Source: JAUVXJ01 sp964433755
Lineage (GTDB): Bacteria; Chloroflexota; Anaerolineae; UBA7937; B3-Chlor
DNA: 64,000 nucleotides
Reading direction: 5' to 3'
Assembly (NCBI GenBank): GCA_964433755.1
Contig: CAYSSR010000001.1
Span: 1,302,001 to 1,366,000, forward strand
Under the pieces are notes generated by a model. The model searched no databases. It was not told the DNA's origin and saw only the letters and a list, made by a program, of their open reading frames with translations. The position numbers and the translations under genes are program-made. Positions 35,250-43,135 of this stretch are shown in pieces. Numbering within the stretch: the first letter of the stretch is position 1; each line of letters starts with the position of its first letter.

Positions 35250-35804
35250 ATGCAGGAAGACAAGTCAACAGAGGCCACGTCGCTCAAGGAAAGCGGCCTT
35301 CGGATGTTCCGCTTCGGCGAATACGAGGAAGCGACGGAGCTGTTCCAGAACGCGTATGCCCTCTACGAGGAGCTGGGCGACGAGAGAGGGCGCGCAGAGA
35401 TGCTCAACAACCTCGGTGCTATTCTTACCCAGGAGGAGGAGTGGGACAAGGCAACCGAGGCCTTCAACGGGGCCCTGGCAGCTTTCCAGTCCCTGGAAGA
35501 CCTGGACGGAAAGGCTCAGACGCTGGGGAACCTGGGAACGATGTACCGCTACCGAGGTGACACCGAAGCCGCCGTGGAGCACCTCAAACAGGCCAGCGAC
35601 TTGTTCCACGAGACTGGCGACCGCGACAAGGAGGCAGCCACTCTGCAGCTTCTGAGCCGCATCCGGTTGGGGCAAGCGAGGTGGCTGGAAGCTCTACACT
35701 TCTACGATCTTGGCCTGGCCTGCACCCAACCACCTGGTATCAAGGAACGATTCCTGCGTCGCCTACTTCAGATACCGTACGGCATACTGTCGCGCCCGCA
35801 GTAG
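35250..35804 (+). CDS. Tetratricopeptide repeat protein
   Basis: 184 residues, about three TPR units visible (GLRMFRFGEYEEATELFQNA, AILTQEEEWDKATEAFNGAL, MYRYRGDTEAAVEHLKQAS). No signal peptide; probably a cytoplasmic scaffold. ATG 35250 behind GAGAGAGGAG. It follows the kinase gene by 90 bp on the same strand and may belong to the same signalling unit. Confidence 0.8.
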   Translation: MQEDKSTEATSLKESGLRMFRFGEYEEATELFQNAYALYEELGDERGRAEMLNNLGAILTQEEEWDKATEAFNGALAAFQSLEDLDGKAQTLGNLGTMYRYRGDTEAAVEHLKQASDLFHETGDRDKEAATLQLLSRIRLGQARWLEALHFYDLGLACTQPPGIKERFLRRLLQIPYGILSRPQ

Positions 35805-35853
35805 TCTCCCGGGCGCTCTTCTCTGAGACCCAACAGTACCTCAGTGGAGCTAC

Positions 35854-37926
35854 TCAGCCTTTGTCCTCCTCGACTTGGGCCCTCGCCATGATCTCGTCGG
35901 CGATCTGCTTGGGCACCTCCTCGTAGTGCGAGAACTCCATGCTGAAGCCCCCTCGGCCCTGCGTAATGGACCGTAGATCGGTGGCATAGCTCTGCATCTC
36001 TGCCAAAGGGGCCTGCGCGGTGATGATGCTCTTGTCGCCCTTCTGTTCCGTGCCCATAACTCGCGCCCGCCTCGTGTTGAGATCACCAAGCACGTCCCCC
36101 ATGTTGGCGTCGGGCATAGTGATCGAGAAGGTCATGATGGGCTCGAGAAGCACCGGCGTTGCGTCCCGGACAGCCTCCTTGAAGGCTTCCCGACCGGCTA
36201 TCTGGAACGCGATGTCCTTGGAATCCACAGGGTGCTCCTTGCCATCGTAGACCACGCTCTTGACGTCCACAACTGGATACCCCGCCACGACACCCTGGCC
36301 CAACACCTGCCTGATGCCCTTCTCGATAGAGGGAATGAAGCTCTTGGAGATGTGCCCCTCCCGCACTTCACTGTCGTACTCGAACCCAGCACCTCTCTCC
36401 AGAGGTTCGACTCTCAGCCACACCTCCGCGAACTGGCCAGCACCCCCGGTCTGCTTCTTGTGCCGATACTGCGACGTGGCCACCTTCATCACCGTCTCTC
36501 GGTACGGCACCTTGGGCACCGAGGTGGTGATCTCGACCCCGAACTTGGACTGTAGCCGGCGCGCCGCGATGTCTATGTGGGACTCTCCCATCCCGGACAG
36601 CACCGTCTCCCTGGTGCTGGCCTCCCTCTCCACGCGAAGGGTGGGATCCTCCTCGATGAGGCGAGCCAGCGCGGTGCTGAGCTTGTCCAGATCGGCCTTC
36701 GTCTTCGGCGAGATAGCAGCCGAGTAGATAGGGTAAGGAAAGGTGATGGGCGGTAAGGTCACGGGGTGATCCTTGTCGCACAACGTGTCTCCCGTTGTAG
36801 TCTCCTGCAACTTCGCCACGGCGCCGATCTCGCCCGCGGGGACTCTGTCGACAGGCTCTTGCTCCTTGCCCTTCAGGGCGTACAGTTGGCCCAGCCGTTC
36901 CTCCTCCCCCTTGCTGGCATTGAAGACACGCGAGTCAGATTCCATGGATCCGGAGAAGACCCGAAAATACGTCAGCTTCCCGACGTACGGGTCAGCCAAG
37001 GTCTTGAACACCAGTGCCGCCAGAGGTCCCTGGACGACAGGCTCCAGCACCTCATCCTCACCTGTCGTTACCCCGGTTGCGGTCACCGGCTCTGCTCTCG
37101 CCGGAGACGGAGCGTACTTGACCATGGCATCGAGCAGAGCCCGCACCCCTATGTTCACAGTCGCCGAACCGCACAAAACGGGCACGATGCCACCTGCCCT
37201 GAGGCCCGCGCTGAGCCCGTGGGCTATCTCTTCCTCCGTCAGGGTCTCCTCTTCGAAGTACTTCTCCAGCAGTTGGTCTTCGGCCTCGGCCGCCGCTTCG
37301 ATGAGCTGCAAGTGGTAGGACTCCGCCTCCTGTAGCATGCCCTCCGGGATCTCGCCCTCCTGGCCATCCTCGCCGAGATACGCTTTCATGGTCACCAGAT
37401 CCACGACACCCTGGAAGGAGTCCTGTGCGCCGATGGGCAGTTGCACCGCGACCATTCTACCGGTCAGACCTTTCTGTGCCTGGGCGAGGGCCTGGCCGAA
37501 GTTGGCGTTCTCCCTATCCATCTTGTTCACGAACAGCATCCGCGGCAGGCCCACCTCGTCAGCGTAGTCCCACACCAGCTCCGTGCCCACCTCGACCCCA
37601 GAGACGGCATCGATGAGGATCACACCACAGTCCGCCGCTCTCACCGCTCCCTTGATCTCGCCGACGAAATCGGCGTACCCCGGAGTGTCCAGCACGTTGA
37701 TCTTGTGCTGGCGCCACTCACACGGGATCACCGAGGTATTCACAGAGATCTGTCGCCTGATCTCCTCAGGATCGTAGTCAGAGACTGTGCTCCCCTCGTC
37801 CACCTTTCCCAGCCTGCTCACGCCACCACTGTCGTACAGCATGGCCTCTGCCAAAGATGTCTTGCCCGCACCGCCGTGAGACATAAGTACGACGTTTCTC
37901 AGTTGCTCGACCTTGTACTCCTTCAC
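35854..37926 (-). CDS. Elongation factor G paralogue
   Basis: 690 residues, five-domain EF-G architecture. GTPase motifs: SHGGAGKTSLAEAM (P-loop, in place of the AHIDAGKTT of main EF-G), VLDTPGYADFVGE, NKMDREN. The C-terminal translocase domains are intact (GGAGQFAEVWLRVEP, domain IV). The altered P-loop and missing DIDAGKT pattern mark it as one of the EF-G-like paralogues that accompany FusA, with roles in ribosome rescue or recycling in other bacteria. No rpsL/rpsG/tuf genes are near. GTG start at 37926; GGAGG lies upstream. Confidence 0.88.
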   Translation of the reverse strand: MKEYKVEQLRNVVLMSHGGAGKTSLAEAMLYDSGGVSRLGKVDEGSTVSDYDPEEIRRQISVNTSVIPCEWRQHKINVLDTPGYADFVGEIKGAVRAADCGVILIDAVSGVEVGTELVWDYADEVGLPRMLFVNKMDRENANFGQALAQAQKGLTGRMVAVQLPIGAQDSFQGVVDLVTMKAYLGEDGQEGEIPEGMLQEAESYHLQLIEAAAEAEDQLLEKYFEEETLTEEEIAHGLSAGLRAGGIVPVLCGSATVNIGVRALLDAMVKYAPSPARAEPVTATGVTTGEDEVLEPVVQGPLAALVFKTLADPYVGKLTYFRVFSGSMESDSRVFNASKGEEERLGQLYALKGKEQEPVDRVPAGEIGAVAKLQETTTGDTLCDKDHPVTLPPITFPYPIYSAAISPKTKADLDKLSTALARLIEEDPTLRVEREASTRETVLSGMGESHIDIAARRLQSKFGVEITTSVPKVPYRETVMKVATSQYRHKKQTGGAGQFAEVWLRVEPLERGAGFEYDSEVREGHISKSFIPSIEKGIRQVLGQGVVAGYPVVDVKSVVYDGKEHPVDSKDIAFQIAGREAFKEAVRDATPVLLEPIMTFSITMPDANMGDVLGDLNTRRARVMGTEQKGDKSIITAQAPLAEMQSYATDLRSITQGRGGFSMEFSHYEEVPKQIADEIMARAQVEEDKG

Positions 37927-37969
37927 TATCGATTATCCTCCATGTGCGCACAGTGACATCTTTCCAGCT

Positions 37970-37998
37970 ATTGTAAAGGACTTCCGAGCGGTTGTCAA
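37970..37998 (-). promoter_or_regulatory. Promoter of the EF-G paralogue gene
   Basis: Minus strand: TTGACA (37993-37998), 17-bp spacer, TACAAT (37970-37975). Close to the consensus, so expression is probably strong. It lies 44 bp upstream of the start. Confidence 0.8.
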
Positions 37999-38061
37999 TC
38001 CTATCTAGCTCTGGTCCGCCAGAGGGCTCATCCCCGCGAGGGGTCTGGTGGGCTCAGAATG

Positions 38062-38070
38062 TGCTACAAT
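38062..38070 (+). promoter_or_regulatory. Extended -10 promoter of the DUF123 gene
   Basis: TGCTACAAT (38062-38070) is an extended -10; the -35 region 17 bp upstream is weak (GGTCTG). Predicted leader is about 20 nt to the GTG at 38096. Confidence 0.55.
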
Positions 38071-38095
38071 AGCCTCGCCAGCGCAGGGAGGCCAT

Positions 38096-38557
38096 GTGGC
38101 AACACCAGGTAGCTACATCTTGATCAGTCGTCTGCATGAGGACACGGACATCTCCATAGGCAAGATGGGCCGGTTCACTCTCGCTGCCGGTTTCTACTGC
38201 TACTCGGGCAGCGCCAGGGGTCCCGGTGGGCTGGAGCGTCGCCTGGCTCGACATTTGCGCCAGCACAAGAAACCACACTGGCACGTGGACTATCTCCTTC
38301 AACATGCAGTGGTCGTAGAGATCTGGACAGCGGGTTCCCTCGACCGCCTCGAATGCTTCTCCGTGCCAGCGCTGCTGGGCCTGCCAGGTGCCGCCGTGCC
38401 CATTCCCGGGTTCGGTTCATCGGACTGCACGTGCACGGCACATCTGGTGCGCGTCGCCTCCCAGCCCTCTTTCAGAGCTTTCTCCGCCGCATTCCGCGCC
38501 CTCAACGTGCACGCAGCTCACTGGGAACGGATCTGGGTTCGCCTCGCCGAGCGCTAG
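38096..38557 (+). CDS. GIY-YIG superfamily protein of the DUF123 type
   Basis: 153 residues. The pattern GSYILISRLHEDTDI, GFYCYSGSARGPGGLERRLARHLR and PHWHVDYLL is that of DUF123 proteins, a GIY-YIG relative found alone or fused to endonuclease III. The Tyr pair and downstream Arg/His are in place; DUF123 function in DNA metabolism is not established. GTG 38096 is preferred because CAGGGAGG is 5 nt upstream and the promoter lies just before it. Confidence 0.82.
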   Translation: MATPGSYILISRLHEDTDISIGKMGRFTLAAGFYCYSGSARGPGGLERRLARHLRQHKKPHWHVDYLLQHAVVVEIWTAGSLDRLECFSVPALLGLPGAAVPIPGFGSSDCTCTAHLVRVASQPSFRAFSAAFRALNVHAAHWERIWVRLAER

Positions 38558-38655
38558 TGCCTAGCCCCACCGCGCGCCCTGCTCTGTGCAGGTGTGGCTG
38601 GAGACGCGATCTCTCGCGCTCATGAAGCACCGTCAACCACGCAGTCCGATGCGGC

Positions 38656-38684
38656 TTGCTCTTGCCCAAGAGACGTGCTATAAT
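38656..38684 (+). promoter_or_regulatory. Promoter of the aapJQMP-like operon
   Basis: TTGCTC (38656-38661), 17-bp spacer, TATAAT (38679-38684) preceded by TGC (extended -10). It leaves a leader of about 160 nt before the binding-protein start. Confidence 0.75.
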
Positions 38685-38852
38685 CGCGGTCGCTCGTGGC
38701 GCTTCACCTCGAAGCCCTATCGGCGGCTCGGCGGACGGAGAACGAGCGCGTTGCGGCCTTCGGAAAGGAGGTGAGTAGGGAGTACGAAGTGCTCATCCGC
38801 CCATCGCCGTGACAGCCATCCCCATGAAGGCTACTGACGAAGGAGGAAAGTC

Positions 38853-39911
38853 GTGAAGAGCATACGTTGGATCATCATTGCCCTGCTCGTACTAGGTTTG
38901 CTGATCGCTGGGTGCGCAGCGCCTCCAGCGACCGAGGAGGAGCAAGAGGAACCCACGGCCACAGGCGCACGTTTCCAGATCATCCTTGATCGGGGCAAGA
39001 TCATCTGTGGCTGCAACGCCGAGCTCCCTGGATTTGGCTATCTCAACCCTGAAGGGGAATTCGAGGGGTTCGACGTGGATTTCTGCAAGGCCATTGCCGC
39101 TGCCGTCTTTGGCGATGCCAATGCAGTCGAGTACCGACCCCTCACCGCCGCCGAGCGCTTGCCGGCCCTTCAGACCGGTGAGATCGACGTCCTGATCCGC
39201 AACACGACCTGGACGCTCACCCGCGATGCCGTCAACGAGGTGGACTGGGCAGCGGTGACGTTCTACGATGGCCAGGGCATGATGGTACCCGTTGCCACTG
39301 GTTGGACATCGTTGGAGGATATGGAGGGGGCAACGGTTTGCTGCACAACCGGCACGACCACCGAGATGAACCTGGCCGATGCTTTCCGCTCTCGCGGGCT
39401 CGACTACACGCCGCTTCTCTTTGAGAAGACTCAGGACACAGCGACCGCCTACGAAGAGGGGCGCTGCGACGGCCAGACCTCCGACAAGTCACAGTTGGCA
39501 GCCCTGCGGTCAGCGATGGAGAACCCCGAGGACCACATCATCCTCGACGTAACCATGTCGAAGGAGCCTTTGGGCCCGCTCACCGCCCACGGCGACAACA
39601 AGTGGAACGACGTGGTGAGATGGGTGGTATGGGGCATGATGCAGGCCGAGGAGTCCGGCGTCAACTCCGCCAACGTCGACCAGATGCTGACCAGCGACGA
39701 CCCGACCATCAAACGCCTGCTCGGCGTGGAGGGCGAGTTAGGCAGTTCCCTGGGCATCCCCAACGACTTCGTGGTTCAGGCCGTGAAGCAAGTTGGGAAC
39801 TACGGTGAGGTCTACGACCGCTGGCTCGGGCCCAACGGCCTCAACATCCCCAGAGGACCGAACGAGCTGTGGACCAACGGAGGGCTACTGTACGCCATGG
39901 CCTTCCGATAG
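38853..39911 (+). CDS. aapJ: General amino-acid ABC transporter, solute-binding lipoprotein
   Basis: 352 residues. Signal peptide with lipobox LLIAGC (Cys21), then a short acidic tether. The mature part follows the AapJ/BztA pattern: RGKIICGCNAELPGFGYLNPEG, FEGFDVDFCKAIAAAVFGDAN, LTAAERLPALQTGEIDVL and RNTTWTLTRD, with two Cys pairs. It captures polar or general L-amino acids outside the membrane and hands them to the two permeases. GTG 38853 behind GAAGGAGGAAAG. First gene of a four-gene operon. Confidence 0.92.
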   Translation: MKSIRWIIIALLVLGLLIAGCAAPPATEEEQEEPTATGARFQIILDRGKIICGCNAELPGFGYLNPEGEFEGFDVDFCKAIAAAVFGDANAVEYRPLTAAERLPALQTGEIDVLIRNTTWTLTRDAVNEVDWAAVTFYDGQGMMVPVATGWTSLEDMEGATVCCTTGTTTEMNLADAFRSRGLDYTPLLFEKTQDTATAYEEGRCDGQTSDKSQLAALRSAMENPEDHIILDVTMSKEPLGPLTAHGDNKWNDVVRWVVWGMMQAEESGVNSANVDQMLTSDDPTIKRLLGVEGELGSSLGIPNDFVVQAVKQVGNYGEVYDRWLGPNGLNIPRGPNELWTNGGLLYAMAFR

Positions 39912-39932
39912 CCACGTTTACTCGTGCCACAG

Positions 39933-39963
39933 AGTGCAGCCCGGTGTGATGCCGGGCTGCACT
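39933..39963 (+). promoter_or_regulatory. GC-rich hairpin between binding-protein and permease genes
   Basis: Perfect 12-bp inverted repeat (arms 39933-39944 and 39952-39963, AGTGCAGCCCGG and complement, 7-nt loop), 21 nt after the aapJ stop. It matches the design of the hairpin at 7111-7142 in the peptide operon. No U-tract follows. Confidence 0.65.
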
Positions 39964-39984
39964 TGCCCCAAGAGGTAGCGCTCC

Positions 39985-41151
39985 ATGTCTCAGACCACCA
40001 TCACTCGCCAGCGACTTGTGGGCACCCTGCGGGACGAACGTTTCCTCAGGCTCATAGGCCAGATCGCCTTTGCCGTCGCAGTGGTGCTCCTGACCCTATG
40101 GTGCCTGGGGAACTACAGAGCCAGGGGCCTGACCTTCTCTTTCTCCTTTCTGCGCGACGAGGCCAGCTTCGATCTGGCCGAGGGTATGGCCTTCAGCCCT
40201 GTAGACCCTTACTGGCGAGCCTTCGTCGTAGGGGTCGCCAACACCCTGAAAGTCGCCGTCGCCGGCATCGTCCTGGCTACCATCCTGGGCCTCGTAGCGG
40301 GTGTGGCCCGTCTGTCCAGCAACTGGTTGATCAGCAAGATAGCCGGCGTTTACATCGAGATCATCCGCAATACCCCGGTGCTGGTTCAGCTCTTCTTCAT
40401 CTACTTCGCAGTCATACTGAAGCTCCCGGAACTCCGTGATCGTGTCGTCCTGCCCGGCCCCATCTTCCTCAGCAACCGTGGCATCCAAATGGTGTGGCCA
40501 CGCCCCACCGCGTCCTTCGGCGCGTGGTGGCCCTTCTGGATCGTAGCGATAGCTGGGGCAGTTGCCCTCTATGCCTGGCGCGTCCTTCTCGAGCGCCGCA
40601 GGAGAAGACCCACCTCTCGCCTGCCGTGGGCTTTCATTGCCCTGCTTGTTCCTCTCGTCGGCTGGTTCCTGGTCCCGGGGAACCCCCTCTACGGCGACAG
40701 GCCCGCGGTGGAGGGCCTCAAGGTCGTCGGCGGGACCAGTCTGTCGCCGGAGTTTGCTGCCATCTTGTTTGGACTGGTGATCTACACGGGCGCTTTCATT
40801 GCCGAGGTAGTGCGGGCGGGTATCATGGCGGTGCCCAAGGGCCAGACCGAAGCGGCCCGCGCACAGGGCTTCACGGAAATGCAGATCCTGCAACTGGTCG
40901 TTCTGCCACAAGCCGTCCGTATCATCATTCCGCCCTTGATCAGCCAGTACTTGAATCTGACCAAGAACTCCAGCCTGGCCATCGCTATCGGATTCCTGGA
41001 CTTGTACGCCGTCTCCAACACTATGCTCAACCAATCAGGTCGTATCGTCGAGGTGTTCATCATGGTCATGGCCGCCTATCTGTCTATGAGCCTGACTATC
41101 TCGGCCATCATGAACGTGGCCAACCGCAAGCTTGCCATCGTGGAGAGGTGA
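39985..41151 (+). CDS. aapQ: General amino-acid ABC transporter permease AapQ-like
   Basis: 388 residues. This is longer than most HisMQ-type permeases because of a large periplasmic insertion between helices (LVPLVGWFLVPGNPLYGDRPAV), as in AapQ. The EAA loop reads VPKGQTEAARAQGFTEMQ near 285, and the conserved EIIRNTPVLVQLFFIYF segment is near 118. ATG 39985, with AAGAGGTAG upstream. Translationally coupled to aapM, whose ATG comes 1 nt after the stop. Confidence 0.92.
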   Translation: MSQTTITRQRLVGTLRDERFLRLIGQIAFAVAVVLLTLWCLGNYRARGLTFSFSFLRDEASFDLAEGMAFSPVDPYWRAFVVGVANTLKVAVAGIVLATILGLVAGVARLSSNWLISKIAGVYIEIIRNTPVLVQLFFIYFAVILKLPELRDRVVLPGPIFLSNRGIQMVWPRPTASFGAWWPFWIVAIAGAVALYAWRVLLERRRRRPTSRLPWAFIALLVPLVGWFLVPGNPLYGDRPAVEGLKVVGGTSLSPEFAAILFGLVIYTGAFIAEVVRAGIMAVPKGQTEAARAQGFTEMQILQLVVLPQAVRIIIPPLISQYLNLTKNSSLAIAIGFLDLYAVSNTMLNQSGRIVEVFIMVMAAYLSMSLTISAIMNVANRKLAIVER

Positions 41152-41152
41152 T

Positions 41153-42211
41153 ATGACGGCTGACGTCGAGGTGATCAGGCCTCCTGCCACCGAGGTGGGA
41201 GTACTGGGCTGGCTCAAGAAGAACCTCTTTGGCACCTGGTACGATGCGCTCCTCACGGTCCTCTCCGTGGCTTTCATCTCTGTGGCGCTGTACGGTATCG
41301 CAGGCTGGGCCCTGCGAACTGCCAAGTGGGGAGTGGTGACCACCAATATCAAAGTCTTCATGGTGGGAAGATACCCCTACACAGAGGTCTGGCGCGTTTG
41401 GACCAGCGTTGCCCTGTTCGTGGCGCTGGCCGTGGTAACCATAGTAGTGTGGAGATGGGGCACTCTACGCGCCAGGCGTCCCGTGACCCTGGCTTGGGTC
41501 GGCGTCTTCGTTCTCACGGTGGTATTGCTGAAGGGGTTTGGCAGCCTTCCCCTCATCCCGTCAGTTCCCATCAGCATCTGGAGCGGCCTCCTCCTCACGC
41601 TTGCGCTGGGCATCGTGGGGATACTGGCTTCCTTCCCCATTGGCGTGGTCTTGGCCCTGGGCCGCCGCAGCAGTCTACCCGTCTTAAAGGTATTCTGCAC
41701 TGTGTACATCGAGGTCATTCGAGGCGTACCTCTGATCAGCGTCCTCTTCATGTCCATGTTGATGATCCCTCTCTTCCTCCCACCGTCCTTGAGGCTGGAC
41801 AACGTGCTGAGGGCTATGGTCGGCATGACGCTGTTCAGCGCAGCGTACGTCGCAGAGAACGTACGCGGGGGGCTACAGGCCATCCCCAAAGGCCAGTACG
41901 AGGCCGGAAGGGCAGTGGGTTTGAACGAGGCCCTGGTGATGTCCTTGATCATCCTGCCGCAGGCGCTGCGCGCGATGATTCCGGCCATAGTCGGCCAGTT
42001 TATCAGTCTGTACAAGGACACGTCGTTGGTCGTCATCGTCGGACTACTGGATCTGCTTGGCGTCGCCAAGGCAGTGACAGGCCAGCAGCAGTGGATCGGC
42101 ACACAGAAGGAGGTCTACGCCTTCGCTGGCGTGATCTACTTCATAACCTGCTCCGCCATGTCTTACGCCAGCCGTAGACTCGAGAAGCAGTTGGGCGTGG
42201 GGGAACGCTAG
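41153..42211 (+). CDS. aapM: General amino-acid ABC transporter permease AapM-like
   Basis: 352 residues, HisMQ-type permease with N-terminal extension. Conserved parts are EVIRGVPLISVLFMSMLM near 183, then the EAA loop IPKGQYEAGRAVGLNEALV near 243 and SLYKDTSLVVIVGLLDLLG near 281. Start ATG 41153 with GGAGAGG upstream; an earlier ATG at 41132 is inside aapQ. It forms the pore together with AapQ. Confidence 0.92.
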   Translation: MTADVEVIRPPATEVGVLGWLKKNLFGTWYDALLTVLSVAFISVALYGIAGWALRTAKWGVVTTNIKVFMVGRYPYTEVWRVWTSVALFVALAVVTIVVWRWGTLRARRPVTLAWVGVFVLTVVLLKGFGSLPLIPSVPISIWSGLLLTLALGIVGILASFPIGVVLALGRRSSLPVLKVFCTVYIEVIRGVPLISVLFMSMLMIPLFLPPSLRLDNVLRAMVGMTLFSAAYVAENVRGGLQAIPKGQYEAGRAVGLNEALVMSLIILPQALRAMIPAIVGQFISLYKDTSLVVIVGLLDLLGVAKAVTGQQQWIGTQKEVYAFAGVIYFITCSAMSYASRRLEKQLGVGER

Positions 42212-42233
42212 GACACAGCCTGGAGGCGACGAA

Positions 42234-43001
42234 GTGCACAACGAAGGATACGAGACTCCAGATTCTCAGGACATGATCGTCTGCCGAGACGTGCACAAGT
42301 GGTTCGGCGACTTCCACGTGCTGCGAGGCGTGAATCTTGTGGTGGGGAAGGGCGAGGTGGTAGTCGTTTGCGGCCCCTCAGGCTCGGGGAAATCGACCCT
42401 CATTCGCACCATCAACCGCCTCGAGGAGCATCAGAAGGGCGACATCTTCGTCGATGGCATCGAGTTGACCCACGACATCCGCAACGTGCACGCCATCCGC
42501 AAAGAGATAGGGATGGTCTTCCAGCACTTCAATCTCTTCCCACACCTGACGGCACTTCAAAACGTCACCCTGGCGCCCATCTACGTTCGTCGCTGGTCGA
42601 AAGACAAGGCCGAGGAGGTCGCACGCCAGCTTCTCCAGCGGGTCGGCATCCCTGAGCAAGCCGACAAGTACCCCGGCCAGTTGTCCGGTGGCCAGCAACA
42701 GCGCGTGGCCATCGCCCGAGCCCTGGCCATGCAGCCCAAGATCATGTTCTTCGACGAGCCCACCTCCGCTTTGGACCCCGAGATGATCAAGGAGGTACTG
42801 GACGTGATGATCGAGCTGGCCAAGGGCGGCATGACCATGATCGTCGTCACCCACGAAATGGGCTTCGCCAGGGAGGTTTCCGACCGCATCATCTTCTTCG
42901 ACGAAGGCAATATCGTCGAGGAGGCACCGCCGGACAGATTCTTCACCGAGTGCAAGGAGCCGCGTACGAAGCTGTTCCTGTCTCAGATCCTCACCACCTG
43001 A
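42234..43001 (+). CDS. aapP: General amino-acid ABC transporter ATPase AapP-like
   Basis: 255 residues. Walker A GPSGSGKST near 50, signature LSGGQQQRVAIARAL near 150, Walker B IMFFDEPTSALDP near 172, and the H-loop VVTHEMGF. It is of the HisP/GlnQ polar amino-acid type. GTG 42234 with TGGAGGCG upstream. Last gene of the operon. Confidence 0.94.
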   Translation: MHNEGYETPDSQDMIVCRDVHKWFGDFHVLRGVNLVVGKGEVVVVCGPSGSGKSTLIRTINRLEEHQKGDIFVDGIELTHDIRNVHAIRKEIGMVFQHFNLFPHLTALQNVTLAPIYVRRWSKDKAEEVARQLLQRVGIPEQADKYPGQLSGGQQQRVAIARALAMQPKIMFFDEPTSALDPEMIKEVLDVMIELAKGGMTMIVVTHEMGFAREVSDRIIFFDEGNIVEEAPPDRFFTECKEPRTKLFLSQILTT

Positions 43002-43135
43002 CGGCCAGGCTGGGATCTCACGCCCGCCCGCATTGCCCGCTCTTGTAGGCGGACAGATGCCCTGGCCACACCCCGACGCCCGACGGCTACGAGGGCACCC
43101 TCTGGGACATCCATCTCGGAAGCATCCCGGTGCCG

